NCBI RefSeq assembly: GCF_023715525.1
Contig: NZ_JAMBOG010000004.1
Span: 62,001 to 126,000, forward strand
Direction of reading: 5' to 3'
Length of the DNA stretch: 64,000 nt
Origin: Kocuria rosea
Lineage (GTDB): Bacteria; Actinomycetota; Actinomycetes; Actinomycetales; Micrococcaceae
Made by a program: the position numbers and the translations under genes. Within the stretch, counting starts at the first letter, position 1. Each line of letters starts with the position of its first letter. The notes under the pieces were generated by a model, which was not told the origin of the DNA, made no database searches, and saw only the letters and a list, made by a program, of their open reading frames with translations. This document shows, one piece after another, positions 18,435 through 28,044 of this stretch.

Positions 18435-19218
18435 GACGGCCTTCCTCAGTGGTGTGGTCCGTGGTCGGGTCTGTGGCGATCGGGGAATCGGTGGGGCGCG
18501 GGGCGGGCCGGGCGAGGGGCACGTGCGTGGTGCACACGTGGGCGCCGGCGGCCTGGGTGGACAGGCGGCGGACGTCCGTGCCGAGCAGCCGCGCGATCAG
18601 CTCGGTCTCGAGCTCGCAGAACTGCGGGTAGCGGGCGGCGAGCTCGCGGACGGGGCAGTGGCCCTGGCACAGCTGGGCGGAGACGATGGTCCGCCGGTCC
18701 CCGCGGCCCACGGCCACCTCGTTGGTGGAGGCGGCGAAGCCGTCCTGGGCCAGCAGCCCCACGAGCACGGGCAGGCGGTCGGCGACGTCCTCCCCGGCGG
18801 CCTCGACCACCGGGCGGTAGGCGGCCTCGAGCCGGTCCACCCGCTCCTGGATGAACGCGCGCACGGCCTCGGGACCCGCGGCGCGGCGGATCGCCTCCAG
18901 GGCGTCCGTGGCTATCTCGAGGTAGTCGTCGCCGAGCTTGGCGTGGCCCTCGGGGGCGACGACGTAGCGGCGGGCGGGGCGCCCGGCGCCGCCCGCACGG
19001 CGGCGGACCATGGTGACCTCGATGTAGTGCTGCTGCTCGAGCGCGTCCAGGTGGCGGCGCACGGCGGCCGGGGTCAGCTCCAGCATCTCGCCGAGGTCGG
19101 CGGCGGAGACCGGCCCGTGCTCCAGGACGGCGCCGAGCACGCGGGAGCGGGTGTTCTCCTCCTGCTCCGCCCGCGGGCCGGAGCGGATGCGGCTCCGGGG
19201 GTCCGTGGTCTGAGTCAT
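18427..19218 (-). CDS. sufR: Fe-S-sensing transcriptional repressor SufR
   Basis: A 263-residue winged-helix regulator of the DeoR/ArsR-like SufR family. The helix-turn-helix occupies about residues 35-65 ([20 protein letters not shown]) and the wing about 66-88. The cluster ligands C184, C188, C201 and C229 are spaced CX3CX12CX27C, the pattern expected for actinobacterial SufR, so it should bind an Fe-S cluster and repress its own operon when clusters are plentiful. Start: ATG at 19218. An in-frame GTG at 19302 would add 28 residues but lies in the probable promoter, and neither has a strong ribosome-binding site. It heads the operon and overlaps sufB by eight bases. Confidence 0.9.
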   Translation of the reverse strand: MTQTTDPRSRIRSGPRAEQEENTRSRVLGAVLEHGPVSAADLGEMLELTPAAVRRHLDALEQQHYIEVTMVRRRAGGAGRPARRYVVAPEGHAKLGDDYLEIATDALEAIRRAAGPEAVRAFIQERVDRLEAAYRPVVEAAGEDVADRLPVLVGLLAQDGFAASTNEVAVGRGDRRTIVSAQLCQGHCPVRELAARYPQFCELETELIARLLGTDVRRLSTQAAGAHVCTTHVPLARPAPRPTDSPIATDPTTDHTTEEGRHD

Positions 19219-19289
19219 GGATGGGCCGTGCGCTTCCTGGTCGGGGGTGAGGAACGTCGTGGTGCGGGCGGGAGCGGTGGCACCCGGGG

Positions 19290-19330
19290 GCACTGAATAC
19301 ACAACCGAAGTATGTCGTTATTCATTCCAT
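19290..19330 (-). promoter_or_regulatory. Probable sufR promoter/operator region
   Basis: An unusually AT-rich 40 bases upstream of sufR contains GAATA and TATTC arms separated by 19 bases (19295-19323) and an imperfect ACATAC-TTCG-GTTGTGT inverted repeat on the minus strand. SufR-family repressors bind dyad operators overlapping their own promoter, so this is the best candidate. The exact -10 and operator cannot be fixed by eye. Confidence 0.35.
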
Positions 19331-19441
19331 CGCTGCCAGTAAGCCCTGCCTTACCGGGCGGGGCGGCCACAAAGACGACTTACTCATAATAACCCCTGCG
19401 GGGGTGCGGACCAAGGGCGCGGGGGCACCGGCGCGCCGCAC

Positions 19442-19447
19442 TACACT
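19442..19447 (+). promoter_or_regulatory. Predicted -10 box for leaderless ABC ATPase transcript
   Basis: TACACT ends six bases before the GTG at 19454, identical in box and spacing to that at 11184. There is no ribosome-binding site in the gap, and no good -35. Confidence 0.5.
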
Positions 19448-19453
19448 GGTCCG

Positions 19454-20461
19454 GTGCCCGCCCAGAGTTCCCCCGCCCCGTCGCCGACGGCAGCGCTGTC
19501 GATCGACCGCCTCGTCAAGGAGTTCCCGGCGCGCCGCCGCCGCCCCGCCCCCGGGCCGGGTGCCGCCCGGGCGGAGGTGGTGCAGGCGGTCGACGGGCTG
19601 TCCCTGACCGCCCGCCACGGCGAGGTCACGGCCCTGCTGGGGCCCAACGGCGCGGGCAAGACCACCACCCTGGAGTGCGCCCAGGGCCTGCAGCGGCCCA
19701 CCTCCGGCACGGTCCGGCTGCTCGGGCAGGACCCGTGGCGGGCCTCCCCGGCGCTGCGGGCGCGGGTGGGCGTGATGCTGCAGGACGGCGGGCTGCCCCA
19801 GGCGGTGCGCCCGCTGGAGCTGCTGCGCCACGTCGCCTCCCTCTACCGCGCCCCCCGGGACATGGACGAGCTCGTGGAGCGGCTGGGCATCGCGAGCTTC
19901 GACCGCACCGTGGTCCGCCGGCTCTCCGGCGGCCAGCGCCAGCGCGTGGCCCTGGCGGCGGCGCTCGCGGGCGACCCGGAGGTCGTCTTCCTCGACGAGC
20001 CCTCGGCGGGGATGGACCCGCAGTCCCGCAACATCGTCTTCGACCTGGTCCAGCAGCTGCGCCGCGAGGGCGTGTGCATCATCCTCACCACGCACCTGCT
20101 CGACGACGCCCAGCGCCTCGCCGACCAGGTCTACATCGTCGACCACGGGCGGGTCATGGCCCAGGGCTCGGTGGCCGAGCTGGTCGCCCCCGGGGCGGAC
20201 GCCCCGGCCGTGCTGGCCCTCACCCTCGCCCCCGGGCAGGTGGGCGCCGGTCCCTTCCCCTGGGACGCGCCGGAGTTCGCCGGCATCCAGACCACCCGCA
20301 CCGAGCGCACCGTGACGCTGACCGGCCCCCTGACCCCCGTGCTGCTCGAGGCCGTGACCCGGTGGATCACCACGACCGGCACGATGCCCGAGGCCCTGTC
20401 CCTGCAGCCGCGCACCCTCGAGGACGTCTTCCTCGACATCTCCGGACGGGAGATCCGATGA
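19454..20461 (+). CDS. ABC transporter ATP-binding protein (drug-exporter type)
   Basis: A 335-residue ATPase of the DrrA/CcmA-like class. Walker A LLGPNGAGKT is at residues 61-70, the Q-loop lies in MLQDGG (near 100), the signature LSGGQRQR at 157-164, Walker B VVFLDEPSAGMD near 178-189, and the switch histidine in TTHLLDD. A C-terminal extension of about 90 residues is typical of exporters of this class. It forms a pair with the permease gene that overlaps its stop (ATGA). The same pair sits beside ctaA and sufR in mycobacteria (Rv1456c-Rv1460 region), so a link to haem A/oxidase biogenesis is possible but unproven; the substrate is unknown. Confidence 0.9.
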   Translation: MPAQSSPAPSPTAALSIDRLVKEFPARRRRPAPGPGAARAEVVQAVDGLSLTARHGEVTALLGPNGAGKTTTLECAQGLQRPTSGTVRLLGQDPWRASPALRARVGVMLQDGGLPQAVRPLELLRHVASLYRAPRDMDELVERLGIASFDRTVVRRLSGGQRQRVALAAALAGDPEVVFLDEPSAGMDPQSRNIVFDLVQQLRREGVCIILTTHLLDDAQRLADQVYIVDHGRVMAQGSVAELVAPGADAPAVLALTLAPGQVGAGPFPWDAPEFAGIQTTRTERTVTLTGPLTPVLLEAVTRWITTTGTMPEALSLQPRTLEDVFLDISGREIR

Positions 20462-21246
20462 CTCCGCCGACCACCGCCCCGGCCACGCCCGCCGTCCGCA
20501 CGCCCGCCCCCCTGGCCCGCCGCGTCGCCGCGCAGGCCCGGTTCGAGGCGATGGCGATGCTGCGCAACGGGGAGCAGCTGCTGCTGCTGGTCGTCCTGCC
20601 GCTCATGGCGCTGGCCGCCCTGACCCTCACCGGCCTGCTGGACGGCGTGGTCCCCGCGGGCGCCACCCGCGTGGACGTGGCGGTGCCGGGGGTGCTCGCC
20701 CTGTGCGTGCTCTCCAACGCGTTCTCCGGCCAGGGCATCCAGACCGGCTTCGACCGCCGCTACGGGGTGCTGCGGTTCCTCTCGACCACCCCGCTGGGCC
20801 GCGGCGGGCTGATCGCCGGCAAGCTGCTGGCCATCCTCGCGGTGCTCGTCGTCCAGTACGTGCTCGTCGCCGCCGTGGGCGCGGCCCTGGGCTGGCGCCC
20901 GGAGCCCGCCGCCGTCCTGCTCTCGGTCCCGGTGCTGCTGCTGGGCGCCGCGACCTTCACGGGCCTGGGGCTGCTGCTGGCGGGCACGGTCCGGGCGGAG
21001 GCCACCCTCGCGGTGACGAACCTCGTGTGGGTGCTGCTCGCGGCCGTGGGCGGCACGCTGTTCCCGGCCACCACCCTCCCGGCCGGGCCCGCCGGGCTCG
21101 TGGGCCTGCTGCCCTCCGGGGCCCTCGGCGCGGGCCTGCGCGAGACGTTCCTCACCGGGGCGCCCTCCCTGCTGCCGCTCCTGGTGCTCGCCGGCTGGGG
21201 CGCGGCCGCCTGGGCCGGGGCCGTGCGCTGGTTCCGCTGGAGCTGA
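20458..21246 (+). CDS. ABC-2 type transporter permease
   Basis: A 262-residue membrane protein with six hydrophobic segments (about 42-62, 76-95, 120-142, 148-170, 180-197 and 236-255). It has the DrrB/ABC-2 layout: a short cytoplasmic N terminus and an amphipathic interface region RYGVLRFLSTTPLGR (about 102-116) between segments 2 and 3, which contacts the ATPase. It is translationally coupled to the ATPase gene. It probably exports a lipid or drug-like molecule; specificity is not readable. Confidence 0.88.
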   Translation: MTPPTTAPATPAVRTPAPLARRVAAQARFEAMAMLRNGEQLLLLVVLPLMALAALTLTGLLDGVVPAGATRVDVAVPGVLALCVLSNAFSGQGIQTGFDRRYGVLRFLSTTPLGRGGLIAGKLLAILAVLVVQYVLVAAVGAALGWRPEPAAVLLSVPVLLLGAATFTGLGLLLAGTVRAEATLAVTNLVWVLLAAVGGTLFPATTLPAGPAGLVGLLPSGALGAGLRETFLTGAPSLLPLLVLAGWGAAAWAGAVRWFRWS

Positions 21247-21281
21247 GCCGGTGCCCGGGCGGGGACGGCCCCGGACCCCGA

Positions 21282-21287
21282 TAAACT
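21282..21287 (+). promoter_or_regulatory. Predicted -10 box for ctaA
   Basis: TAAACT lies 44 bases before the ATG at 21332, giving a short leader that contains GGAAG (21320-21324) as the ribosome-binding site. No -35 consensus is seen. Confidence 0.35.
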
Positions 21288-21331
21288 GGGCCGCGAGCCC
21301 TCCGCCCCGATCCCGTTCCGGAAGTGACACC

Positions 21332-22357
21332 ATGACCCGCGCCCACGACCCCAGTGACGTCGACGTCCCCGAGCGCGGCAGCCGCCTGCTGCCGGCCCGG
21401 ATCACCCCGTGGGTGCGGTGGCTCGCCGTCGCCTCCCTCGTGGCCAACGCCCTGCTCGTCCTCACGGGCGGGCTCGTGCGCCTCACCGGCTCGGGCCTGG
21501 GCTGCCCCACGTGGCCCCGCTGCACCGACGAGTCCTGGACGAACACCGCCGAGATGGGCGCGCACGGGATGATCGAGTTCGGCAACCGGCTGCTGACGTT
21601 CCTGCTCGCCGCCGTGGCCGTGCTGACCTTCCTGGCCGTGTGGCGGCTGCGCGCCCGGCACCGCGACCTCTTCCGGCTCGCCCTGCTCCTGGGCCTGGGC
21701 ATCCCCCTGCAGGCCGTGGTCGGCGGGATCACCGTCCTGACCGGGCTCAACCCGTGGCTGGTGGGGATCCACTACCTCATCTCCGGGGCGATGATCGCCC
21801 TCGCCACCGTGCTGGTGAACCGCACCCGCCGGTACTCCCTGCCGGCCGTGCGCGACGCGGAGCGCCCGGGCCAGGCCTACGGGCACCGGCGCACCGTCCG
21901 CGCGCTCATGGCGGCCCTCGGCGTGCTGAGCACCCTGGTCCTCTACCTCGGCACCCTGGTGACCGGCACCGGCCCGCACGCCGGGGACGACACCAGCGTC
22001 CGGCACACCTTCGACGCCTACCTGATCACGCGCGCGCACGCCGTGCCGGTGTACCTCGTCGTCGTCACCGTGGTCGTCGGCCTGGTCCTGGCCCGGCGGC
22101 AGCGCTGGCCCGCGCCCGTGGCCTCGGCGCTCAACGCCGTGCTCGCCGTGCTCGTGCTGCAGGCCCTCATCGGCTACTACCAGTACTTCAACGGCGTGCC
22201 GGTCGTGGCGGTCGCCCTCCACCTCGTGGGCTCGGCCGTCCTCGTCTGGGCCGCCGCCCGGGCCGTGGAGAAGGGCTTCGCCGTGACCGGCACCCCCGCC
22301 CCGGTGCTCCGGGCCGGCGACGACGCCCGCGCCACCGGAGCGGCGGCCGGCCGCTGA
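21332..22357 (+). CDS. ctaA: Haem A synthase (COX15/CtaA family)
   Basis: A 341-residue membrane enzyme that oxidises the C8 methyl of haem O to the formyl group of haem A for aa3-type cytochrome oxidase. Eight hydrophobic segments are present. Conserved features include GGLVRLTGSGLGCPTWPRC, with its extracellular cysteine pair, HGMIEFGNRLLT with the haem-ligand histidine, the second-half histidines in IHYLISG and ITRAHAVPV, and VALHLVGS. The ATG at 21332 was chosen over upstream codons because of its ribosome-binding site and -10 box. ctaB lies 1 kb downstream on the other strand, with a DapA-like gene between. A 10-bp hairpin spans its stop codon. Confidence 0.94.
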   Translation: MTRAHDPSDVDVPERGSRLLPARITPWVRWLAVASLVANALLVLTGGLVRLTGSGLGCPTWPRCTDESWTNTAEMGAHGMIEFGNRLLTFLLAAVAVLTFLAVWRLRARHRDLFRLALLLGLGIPLQAVVGGITVLTGLNPWLVGIHYLISGAMIALATVLVNRTRRYSLPAVRDAERPGQAYGHRRTVRALMAALGVLSTLVLYLGTLVTGTGPHAGDDTSVRHTFDAYLITRAHAVPVYLVVVTVVVGLVLARRQRWPAPVASALNAVLAVLVLQALIGYYQYFNGVPVVAVALHLVGSAVLVWAAARAVEKGFAVTGTPAPVLRAGDDARATGAAAGR

Positions 22358-22367
22358 GCCGGCCGCC
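22342..22367. terminator. Hairpin at the ctaA stop codon
   Basis: GGCGGCCGGC (22342-22351) pairs with GCCGGCCGCC (22358-22367), and the loop contains the ctaA stop codon. It lies between convergent genes and is likely bidirectional, with no T-run. Confidence 0.45.
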
Positions 22368-22388
22368 GGACCCGGCCGGGCGCCCGCG

Positions 22389-23306
22389 TCAGGAACGGTC
22401 CTCGGGGGCCTCGTCGAGCAGCACCTCGACGGCCTCGGCCAGGCGCTGGCGGCTGGGCGAGGGGATCGGCAGCAGGGGCCGGCGGGGCGGGGCCGTGCTC
22501 ACCCCGCACACCTCGGCCAGCGCGTAGAGGGAGCTGAGCGGGCGCTCCTGGCGCAGGATCTCCAGCAGCGGGGCCAGGGCGGTCTGCCACATCCGCACGG
22601 CCACCTCGTCCCCGTCCACGACCGCGGCGCGGAAGGCCGCGTACTGCCGCGGCAGCACCGCGGCCATCCCGGAGTGCCAGGCCGCCGTGTCCGGGGCCGC
22701 CTCGTGGATCAGCCGCTCCCCGCTCGCCCCGTGGGCGGTCCCCGGCGCGGCCAGTCCGGCGAACCGGCGCCGGCGCTCGGCGAAGCCCGCGGGCGAGTCC
22801 GCGGTGTCCTTGAAGGCGTGCACGTTCTCCAGCCAGGACAGCTCCGCGGCCAGCTCGACCGGGTAGGTGAAGCCCGTCGTCGTCGGGTTGTTGTAGATGC
22901 ACACGGGCAGGGAGACGGCCGCGGCGACGGTCTCGACCTGGTCCGCGATCTCCTGGGAGACGAGCGGGATGTAGGACAGCGGGTTGAGCACCACCCCGTC
23001 CGCCCCGCCGCTCTCGGCGGCGTAGGCCATCTCGAGCACGTCGCGGGTGGTCATGGCGGAGATGCCGGCCCCCACGGGCACGCCGGAGCCGTGGGCCGCG
23101 CCGACCGCCACGCGGACGACCTCGGCGCGCTCCTGCGCGGAGAGGTAGGCGAAGCTGCCCGAGCTGCCGAGAACCACCACGCCGTCCACGCCCGAACGGA
23201 CCAGCCGTCCGACGTAGCGCTCGAGGGACTCCAGGTCCAGCCGCCCACCCTGCTGGAACGGGGTGACCGGGTAGGCGATGAGCCCGGTGAACGACATGGT
23301 CAGCAT
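22389..23306 (-). CDS. Dihydrodipicolinate synthase family protein
   Basis: A 305-residue class I aldolase of the DapA/NanA family. The Schiff-base lysine is K166 in HAFKDTADS and the proton-relay tyrosine is Y138 in CIYNNP. The DapA substrate motif GTTGE is replaced by GSSGS (48-52), and the DapA arginine region is not conserved. It is therefore probably not lysine-pathway DapA but a pyruvate-dependent sugar-acid or hydroxy-keto-acid aldolase. It is flanked by ctaA and ctaB with no obvious functional link. The ATG at 23306 sits six bases after a TAGGAT box, indicating a leaderless mRNA independent of ctaB. Confidence 0.88.
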   Translation of the reverse strand: MLTMSFTGLIAYPVTPFQQGGRLDLESLERYVGRLVRSGVDGVVVLGSSGSFAYLSAQERAEVVRVAVGAAHGSGVPVGAGISAMTTRDVLEMAYAAESGGADGVVLNPLSYIPLVSQEIADQVETVAAAVSLPVCIYNNPTTTGFTYPVELAAELSWLENVHAFKDTADSPAGFAERRRRFAGLAAPGTAHGASGERLIHEAAPDTAAWHSGMAAVLPRQYAAFRAAVVDGDEVAVRMWQTALAPLLEILRQERPLSSLYALAEVCGVSTAPPRRPLLPIPSPSRQRLAEAVEVLLDEAPEDRS

Positions 23307-23312
23307 GGGCCC

Positions 23313-23318
23313 ATCCTA
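23313..23318 (-). promoter_or_regulatory. Predicted -10 box for leaderless DapA-like gene
   Basis: TAGGAT on the minus strand ends six bases before the ATG at 23306. The intervening GGGCCC contains no ribosome-binding site. Confidence 0.5.
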
Positions 23319-23390
23319 GGACCGGGGCGGCACCGCGCCCGGCCCGGGCGCCGCCGTGGCGCCGTGGACGCGGTGCCGCGGGCGCAGGTC

Positions 23391-24380
23391 TCAGAGGATG
23401 GGGCCGCCCACGAAGGGGTCGACGGCCAGGGCGAAGAACACGAAGGTGATGTAGGCGATCGAGCCGTGGAAGACGTACATCGCCTGCTTGTCCGTGGGCC
23501 GCCCGGCCACCGCCAGGGCGTGCAGCTTGTGGCTGTGCCACACGAACCACGTGCCCGAGGCCAGGGCCGTGAGCGCGTAGACCCAGCCGGCGCCGCCCAC
23601 GGGGACCAGCAGCATCGAGCAGATCGCCGTGGCCCACGCGTAGAGGACCACCTGGCTGCCCACCGTGCGCGCGCTCGAGACCGCACCCAGCATGGGCACC
23701 CCGGCCCGGGAGTAGTCCTCGGCGTACTTCATGGACAGCGGCCAGTAGTGCGGCGGGGTCCAGAGGAAGATGAACAGGAAGAGGATCAGGGCGGGCCAGT
23801 CCAGTCCCCCGGTGACCGCCGCCCAGCCGATGAGCACGGGCATGCACCCGGCCACCCCGCCCCAGACGATGTTCTGGGCCGTGCGGCGCTTGAGCACGAT
23901 CGAGTAGAAGACCGCGTAGAGGAAGATCGCCACCGCGCCCAGCACGCCGGCGAGCACGTTGACGCCCAAGGTCAGCCACGCGACGGACACGGCGGAGAGC
24001 ACCCACGCGAAGACCAGGGCCTCGCGGTCGCCCACCTCGCCCGTGACGAGCGGGCGCTTGGCGGTGCGCTTCATCACCCGGTCCTCGTCGCGGTCGATGT
24101 AGCAGTTGAACGCGCCGGCCGCGCCGGCCGCGAGCGTGCCGCCCACGAGCGTGTTGAGGATCAGCCAGAAGTCGGGCATGCCCTGCTGGGCGAAGACCAT
24201 CGTGGGGACCGTCGCCACGAGCAGCAGCTCGATGATGCGCGGCTTCATGAGGGCCACGTAGGCCCGCACCTTCCGGGAGACCGTCATCCGCCCCTCGGGG
24301 CGGGGGGCCGCCGCAACACCCGCGTGCTCGGTGCCGAGGGCCGATCGCCCCGCGGTGCCCGACGTCTCGAGTGAGTTCAC
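23391..24380 (-). CDS. ctaB: Protohaem IX farnesyltransferase (haem O synthase)
   Basis: A 329-residue UbiA-superfamily prenyltransferase that adds farnesyl to haem B to make haem O. The first Asp-rich motif is [15 protein letters not shown] and the second conserved region is [17 protein letters not shown]. Seven to nine membrane helices are visible. Start: GTG at 24380 with GGGAG upstream gives a 31-residue polar N terminus. ATG at 24287, just before [15 protein letters not shown], is the alternative and would give 298 residues, close to the usual length. The product feeds CtaA. Its promoter is probably TATGCT at 24513-24518, divergent from tkt. Confidence 0.93.
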   Translation of the reverse strand: MNSLETSGTAGRSALGTEHAGVAAAPRPEGRMTVSRKVRAYVALMKPRIIELLLVATVPTMVFAQQGMPDFWLILNTLVGGTLAAGAAGAFNCYIDRDEDRVMKRTAKRPLVTGEVGDREALVFAWVLSAVSVAWLTLGVNVLAGVLGAVAIFLYAVFYSIVLKRRTAQNIVWGGVAGCMPVLIGWAAVTGGLDWPALILFLFIFLWTPPHYWPLSMKYAEDYSRAGVPMLGAVSSARTVGSQVVLYAWATAICSMLLVPVGGAGWVYALTALASGTWFVWHSHKLHALAVAGRPTDKQAMYVFHGSIAYITFVFFALAVDPFVGGPIL

Positions 24381-24702
24381 AGAATCATTGCTCCCGGTTG
24401 CGGTGGTGTTCCCCGGCTCCGCGCACGAGGACGGCCCGGAGACGGTGCGGCGTCGGCACGGCGGCGGCCGCGCGTGGGTCACCGGTCGCGTGCGCGAGAG
24501 AAGGTCCTATACAGCATAGCGCGTGCCCACCGCAGGGGCCGCCCCGGAAGATGTCGGCGGACGGCGCGCAGGACCCGTCCGAAGGTGCTGTCGGTCACGT
24601 GCCGGAAATCCCTGTGACCTAAGCTGGACCCAGAGCACCGGCCCCGCGGCCGGTGACCGCTGCGCACGGCAGCGGATCCCAGCAGAAAGGGCCCCGATTT
24701 TC
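24381..24702. other. Divergent ctaB-tkt promoter region, no gene
   Basis: About 320 bases without a credible coding sequence. For ctaB (minus), TATGCT at 24513-24518 is the best -10, giving a leader of about 125 bases. For tkt (plus), TAAGCT at 24620-24625 is the best -10, giving a leader of about 70 bases with AAAGG at 24686-24690. No recognised operator or hairpin. Confidence 0.45.
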
Positions 24703-26835
24703 GTGACCGATCTTGATCAGAAGCTGACCTGGACCGAGCTGGACCAGCGCGCCGTGGACACGGTGCGGGTGCTGGCCGCGGACGCCGTGGAGAAGGTGGG
24801 CAACGGCCACCCCGGCACGGCCATGTCGCTGGCCCCGGCCGCGTACCTGCTCTTCCAGAAGGTCATGCGCCACGACCCGGCCGACGACCGGTGGACCGGC
24901 CGGGACCGGTTCATCCTCTCCCCCGGGCACACCTCCCTGACGCTGTACCTGCAGCTGTTCCTCTCCGGCTACGGCATGGAGCTCGAGGACATCGAGTCCC
25001 TGCGCACCTGGGGCTCCAAGACCCCGGGCCACCCCGAGTACCGCCACACCACCGGCGTGGAGATCACCACCGGCCCGTTGGGCCAGGGCCTGGCCTCGGC
25101 GGTGGGCTTCGCCTACGCCCAGCGCTACACCCGCGGCCTGTTCGACCCCGAGGCTCCTGCCGGGGAGTCCGTCTTCGACCACACGGTCTACGTCCTCGCC
25201 TCCGACGGGGACCTGCAGGAGGGCGTGACCTCCGAGGCGTCCTCGCTGGCCGGGGTCCAGGAGCTGGGCAACCTCGTGGTGATCTACGACCAGAACCACA
25301 TCTCCATCGAGGACGACACCGACGTGGCGTTCACCGAGGACGTCCTGGCCCGCTACGAGGCCTACGGCTGGGACGTGGCCCGGGTGGACTGGACGAAGTC
25401 CGGCGACTACGTCGAGGACGTCGAGGAGCTCTACGCGGCCATCCGCGCGGCGAAGGCGCAGACCTCCAAGCCCTCGCTGATCGCCCTGCGCACGATCATC
25501 GGCTGGCCGGCGCCGAACAAGCAGAACACCGGCGGGATCCACGGCTCCAAGCTCGGGGCCGAGGAGGTCGCCGCGACCAAGGCCGTGCTGGGCTTCGACC
25601 CGGAGAAGTCCTTCCAGGTCGAGGACGAGGTGTTCGCCCACACCCGGGGCATCGCCGACCGGATGAAGCCGGTGCGCGAGGAGTGGGAGCGGCGGTTCCA
25701 GCAGTGGCGGGCGGACAACCCCGAGCGGGCGCGCCTCTACGACCGGATCCGCAACGAGGAGCTGCCCGAGGACTACCGCGACGCGTTCCCGGTGTTCGAA
25801 GCCGGCAAGGACGTGGCCACCCGCTCGGCGTCGGGGAAGGTGATCAACGCGATCGCCGACACCTTCCCCGAGCTGTGGGGCGGCTCCGCCGACCTGGCCG
25901 GGTCCAACAACACGACCATCGAGTCCGCCCCCTCCTTCATCCCGGCGGAGCGCTCCACGGCCAAGTGGACCGGCCACCCCTACGGGCGGGTGCTGCACTT
26001 CGGCATCCGCGAGCACGCCGCGGCGGCGATCGTCAACGGCATCGTGATGTCCTCCCAGACCCGGGCGTTCTCCGGCACGTTCCTGATCTTCTCCGACTAC
26101 CAGCGCCCCGCCGTGCGCCTGGGCGCGCTGATGAAGGTCCCCTCCATCTACGTGTGGACCCACGACTCGATCGGCCTCGGCGAGGACGGCCCCACCCACC
26201 AGCCGGTGGAGCAGCTGTCCTCCCTGCGCGCGATCCCCGGCCTGGACGTGGTCCGCCCGGCCGACGCCAACGAGGTCGCCGTGGCCTGGCGCACGATCCT
26301 GGAGAACCGGCACGGCCCGGCCGGGATCGCCCTGACCCGCCAGAACGTGCCGACCTTCGCCCGCGAGGACCTCCACCCGGACGCGGAGGGCGAGCTGTTC
26401 GCCTCCGCCGAGGGCACCGCCCGCGGGGGCTACGTGCTGGTCGACGCCGAGGGCGGGGAGCCCGACGTGGTCCTCATCGGCACCGGCTCCGAGGTCGCCC
26501 TGGCCGTGGAGGCCCGCGCCCAGCTGGCCAAGCAGGGCGTGCGCGCCCGGGTGGTGTCCATGCCGTGCCGGGAGTGGTTCGACGCCCAGGACGCCGGCTA
26601 CCGCGAGTCCGTGCTCCCGGCCGGGATCCGGGCGCGGGTGGCGGTGGAGGCCGGGATCGCCATGTCCTGGCGCGACCTGCTCGGCGACGCCGGGCGGGCC
26701 GTGTCCCTGGAGCACTTCGGGGAGTCCGCCGACTACCAGACGCTCTACCGCGAGTTCGGCATCACCGCCGAGGCCGTGGCCGCCGCCGCCCAGGACTCCA
26801 TCGCCGCCGCCGCCGAGCGCGCGGCCGTCCGCTGA
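24703..26835 (+). CDS. tkt: Transketolase
   Basis: A 710-residue thiamine-diphosphate enzyme of the non-oxidative pentose phosphate pathway, moving two-carbon units between sugar phosphates. Seen: [13 protein letters not shown] near residue 33, the cofactor motif beginning [12 protein letters not shown] (about 165-175), [11 protein letters not shown]-like [16 protein letters not shown] (about 430-446, with the catalytic Glu), and [15 protein letters not shown] (about 487-501). It starts at GTG 24703 with AAAGG upstream. It leads the cluster tkt-tal-pgi-zwf-opcA-pgl, all on the plus strand; tal follows after 50 bases. Confidence 0.97.
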   Translation: MTDLDQKLTWTELDQRAVDTVRVLAADAVEKVGNGHPGTAMSLAPAAYLLFQKVMRHDPADDRWTGRDRFILSPGHTSLTLYLQLFLSGYGMELEDIESLRTWGSKTPGHPEYRHTTGVEITTGPLGQGLASAVGFAYAQRYTRGLFDPEAPAGESVFDHTVYVLASDGDLQEGVTSEASSLAGVQELGNLVVIYDQNHISIEDDTDVAFTEDVLARYEAYGWDVARVDWTKSGDYVEDVEELYAAIRAAKAQTSKPSLIALRTIIGWPAPNKQNTGGIHGSKLGAEEVAATKAVLGFDPEKSFQVEDEVFAHTRGIADRMKPVREEWERRFQQWRADNPERARLYDRIRNEELPEDYRDAFPVFEAGKDVATRSASGKVINAIADTFPELWGGSADLAGSNNTTIESAPSFIPAERSTAKWTGHPYGRVLHFGIREHAAAAIVNGIVMSSQTRAFSGTFLIFSDYQRPAVRLGALMKVPSIYVWTHDSIGLGEDGPTHQPVEQLSSLRAIPGLDVVRPADANEVAVAWRTILENRHGPAGIALTRQNVPTFAREDLHPDAEGELFASAEGTARGGYVLVDAEGGEPDVVLIGTGSEVALAVEARAQLAKQGVRARVVSMPCREWFDAQDAGYRESVLPAGIRARVAVEAGIAMSWRDLLGDAGRAVSLEHFGESADYQTLYREFGITAEAVAAAAQDSIAAAAERAAVR

Positions 26836-26885
26836 ACGCCGCCCCGTCCTCCCGATCCCACAGAACCAGCAGAACTGAGAGACCC

Positions 26886-27992
26886 ATGACCACCCCCACC
26901 AAGAAGCTCTCCGACGCCGGCGTCTCGATCTGGCTCGACGACCTCTCCCGCGAACGCCTCACCAGCGGCAACCTCCAGGCCCTGGTCGACGAGAAGGACG
27001 TCGTGGGCGTGACCACCAACCCGACGATCTTCGCCGCCGCCCTGGCCAAGCACGACGCCTACGAGGCGCAGGTCAAGGAACTGGCCGCGGCCGGCACGAG
27101 CGTGGACGAGGCCGTGCTGGCGATCACCACCGACGACGTGCGCGAGGCCTGCGACCTGTTCGCCCCGATCGCCGAGGCCACCCAGGGGGTGGACGGGCGG
27201 GTGTCCATCGAGGTGGACCCGCGCCTGGCGCAGGACGCCGAGGCCACCGCGGCCATGGCCCAGCGCCTGTCCCGGGCCATCGGCCGGGACAACGCGCTGA
27301 TCAAGATCCCGGCCACCGAGGCCGGGCTGCCCTCGATCACCGCCACGATCGCCGAGGGCATCTCGGTGAACGTGACGCTGATCTTCTCCCTGGAGCGCTA
27401 CCGCGCGGTCATCAACGCCTACCTGCTGGGCCTGGAGCAGGCCCTGGACAACGGCAAGGACCTGGCCGGGATCCACTCCGTGGCCTCGTTCTTCGTCTCC
27501 CGGGTGGACGCCGAGATCGACAAGCGCCTCGACGCGATCGGCACCGAGGAGGCGAAGGAGCTCAAGGGCAAGGCCGGGCTGGCCAACGCCCGGCTGGCCT
27601 ACCAGGTCTACGAGCAGTCCCTGGACACCGAGCGCTGGGCGCGGCTGGCCGCGGCCGGGGCCCACGCCCAGCGCCCGCTGTGGGCCTCCACCGGGGTGAA
27701 GGACCCCGCCCTGCCCGACACCCTCTACGTCACCGGGCTGGTGGCCCCGAACACGGTCAACACCATGCCGGAGAAGACCCTGGAGGCGACCTTCGACCAC
27801 GGCGAGGTCACCGGGGACACCATCACCGGCACCTACGAGGCCTCCAACGCGGTCCTCGACCAGCTCGCCGGGGTGGGGATCTCCTACGACGAGGTCGTCA
27901 CCAAGCTCGAGGCCGAGGGCCTGACCAAGTTCGAGGACTCCTGGGCGGAGCTGCTGGAGACCGTCCGCGCCGCCCTCGACAACGCCCGCTGA
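26886..27992 (+). CDS. tal: Transaldolase
   Basis: A 368-residue transaldolase of the long (TalB-like actinobacterial) class, transferring dihydroxyacetone units between sedoheptulose-7-phosphate and glyceraldehyde-3-phosphate. The Schiff-base lysine is K140 in [18 protein letters not shown] (about 42-49) and [17 protein letters not shown] (about 262-278) are the other conserved blocks. It is cytoplasmic. The ATG at 26886 follows GAGAGACCC, 50 bases after tkt, and pgi follows after 52 bases. Confidence 0.97.
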   Translation: MTTPTKKLSDAGVSIWLDDLSRERLTSGNLQALVDEKDVVGVTTNPTIFAAALAKHDAYEAQVKELAAAGTSVDEAVLAITTDDVREACDLFAPIAEATQGVDGRVSIEVDPRLAQDAEATAAMAQRLSRAIGRDNALIKIPATEAGLPSITATIAEGISVNVTLIFSLERYRAVINAYLLGLEQALDNGKDLAGIHSVASFFVSRVDAEIDKRLDAIGTEEAKELKGKAGLANARLAYQVYEQSLDTERWARLAAAGAHAQRPLWASTGVKDPALPDTLYVTGLVAPNTVNTMPEKTLEATFDHGEVTGDTITGTYEASNAVLDQLAGVGISYDEVVTKLEAEGLTKFEDSWAELLETVRAALDNAR

Positions 27993-28044
27993 GCGCCGGG
28001 TCCCCGCGTCCGTCCCGCAGCACGCCCCACCCGAAGGAGAGCCC

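Noticed and set aside
22389-23306. DapA of lysine biosynthesis
   Set aside because: The Schiff-base lysine and tyrosine are kept, but the GTTGE motif is GSSGS and there are no lysine-pathway neighbours, so only the family is assigned.
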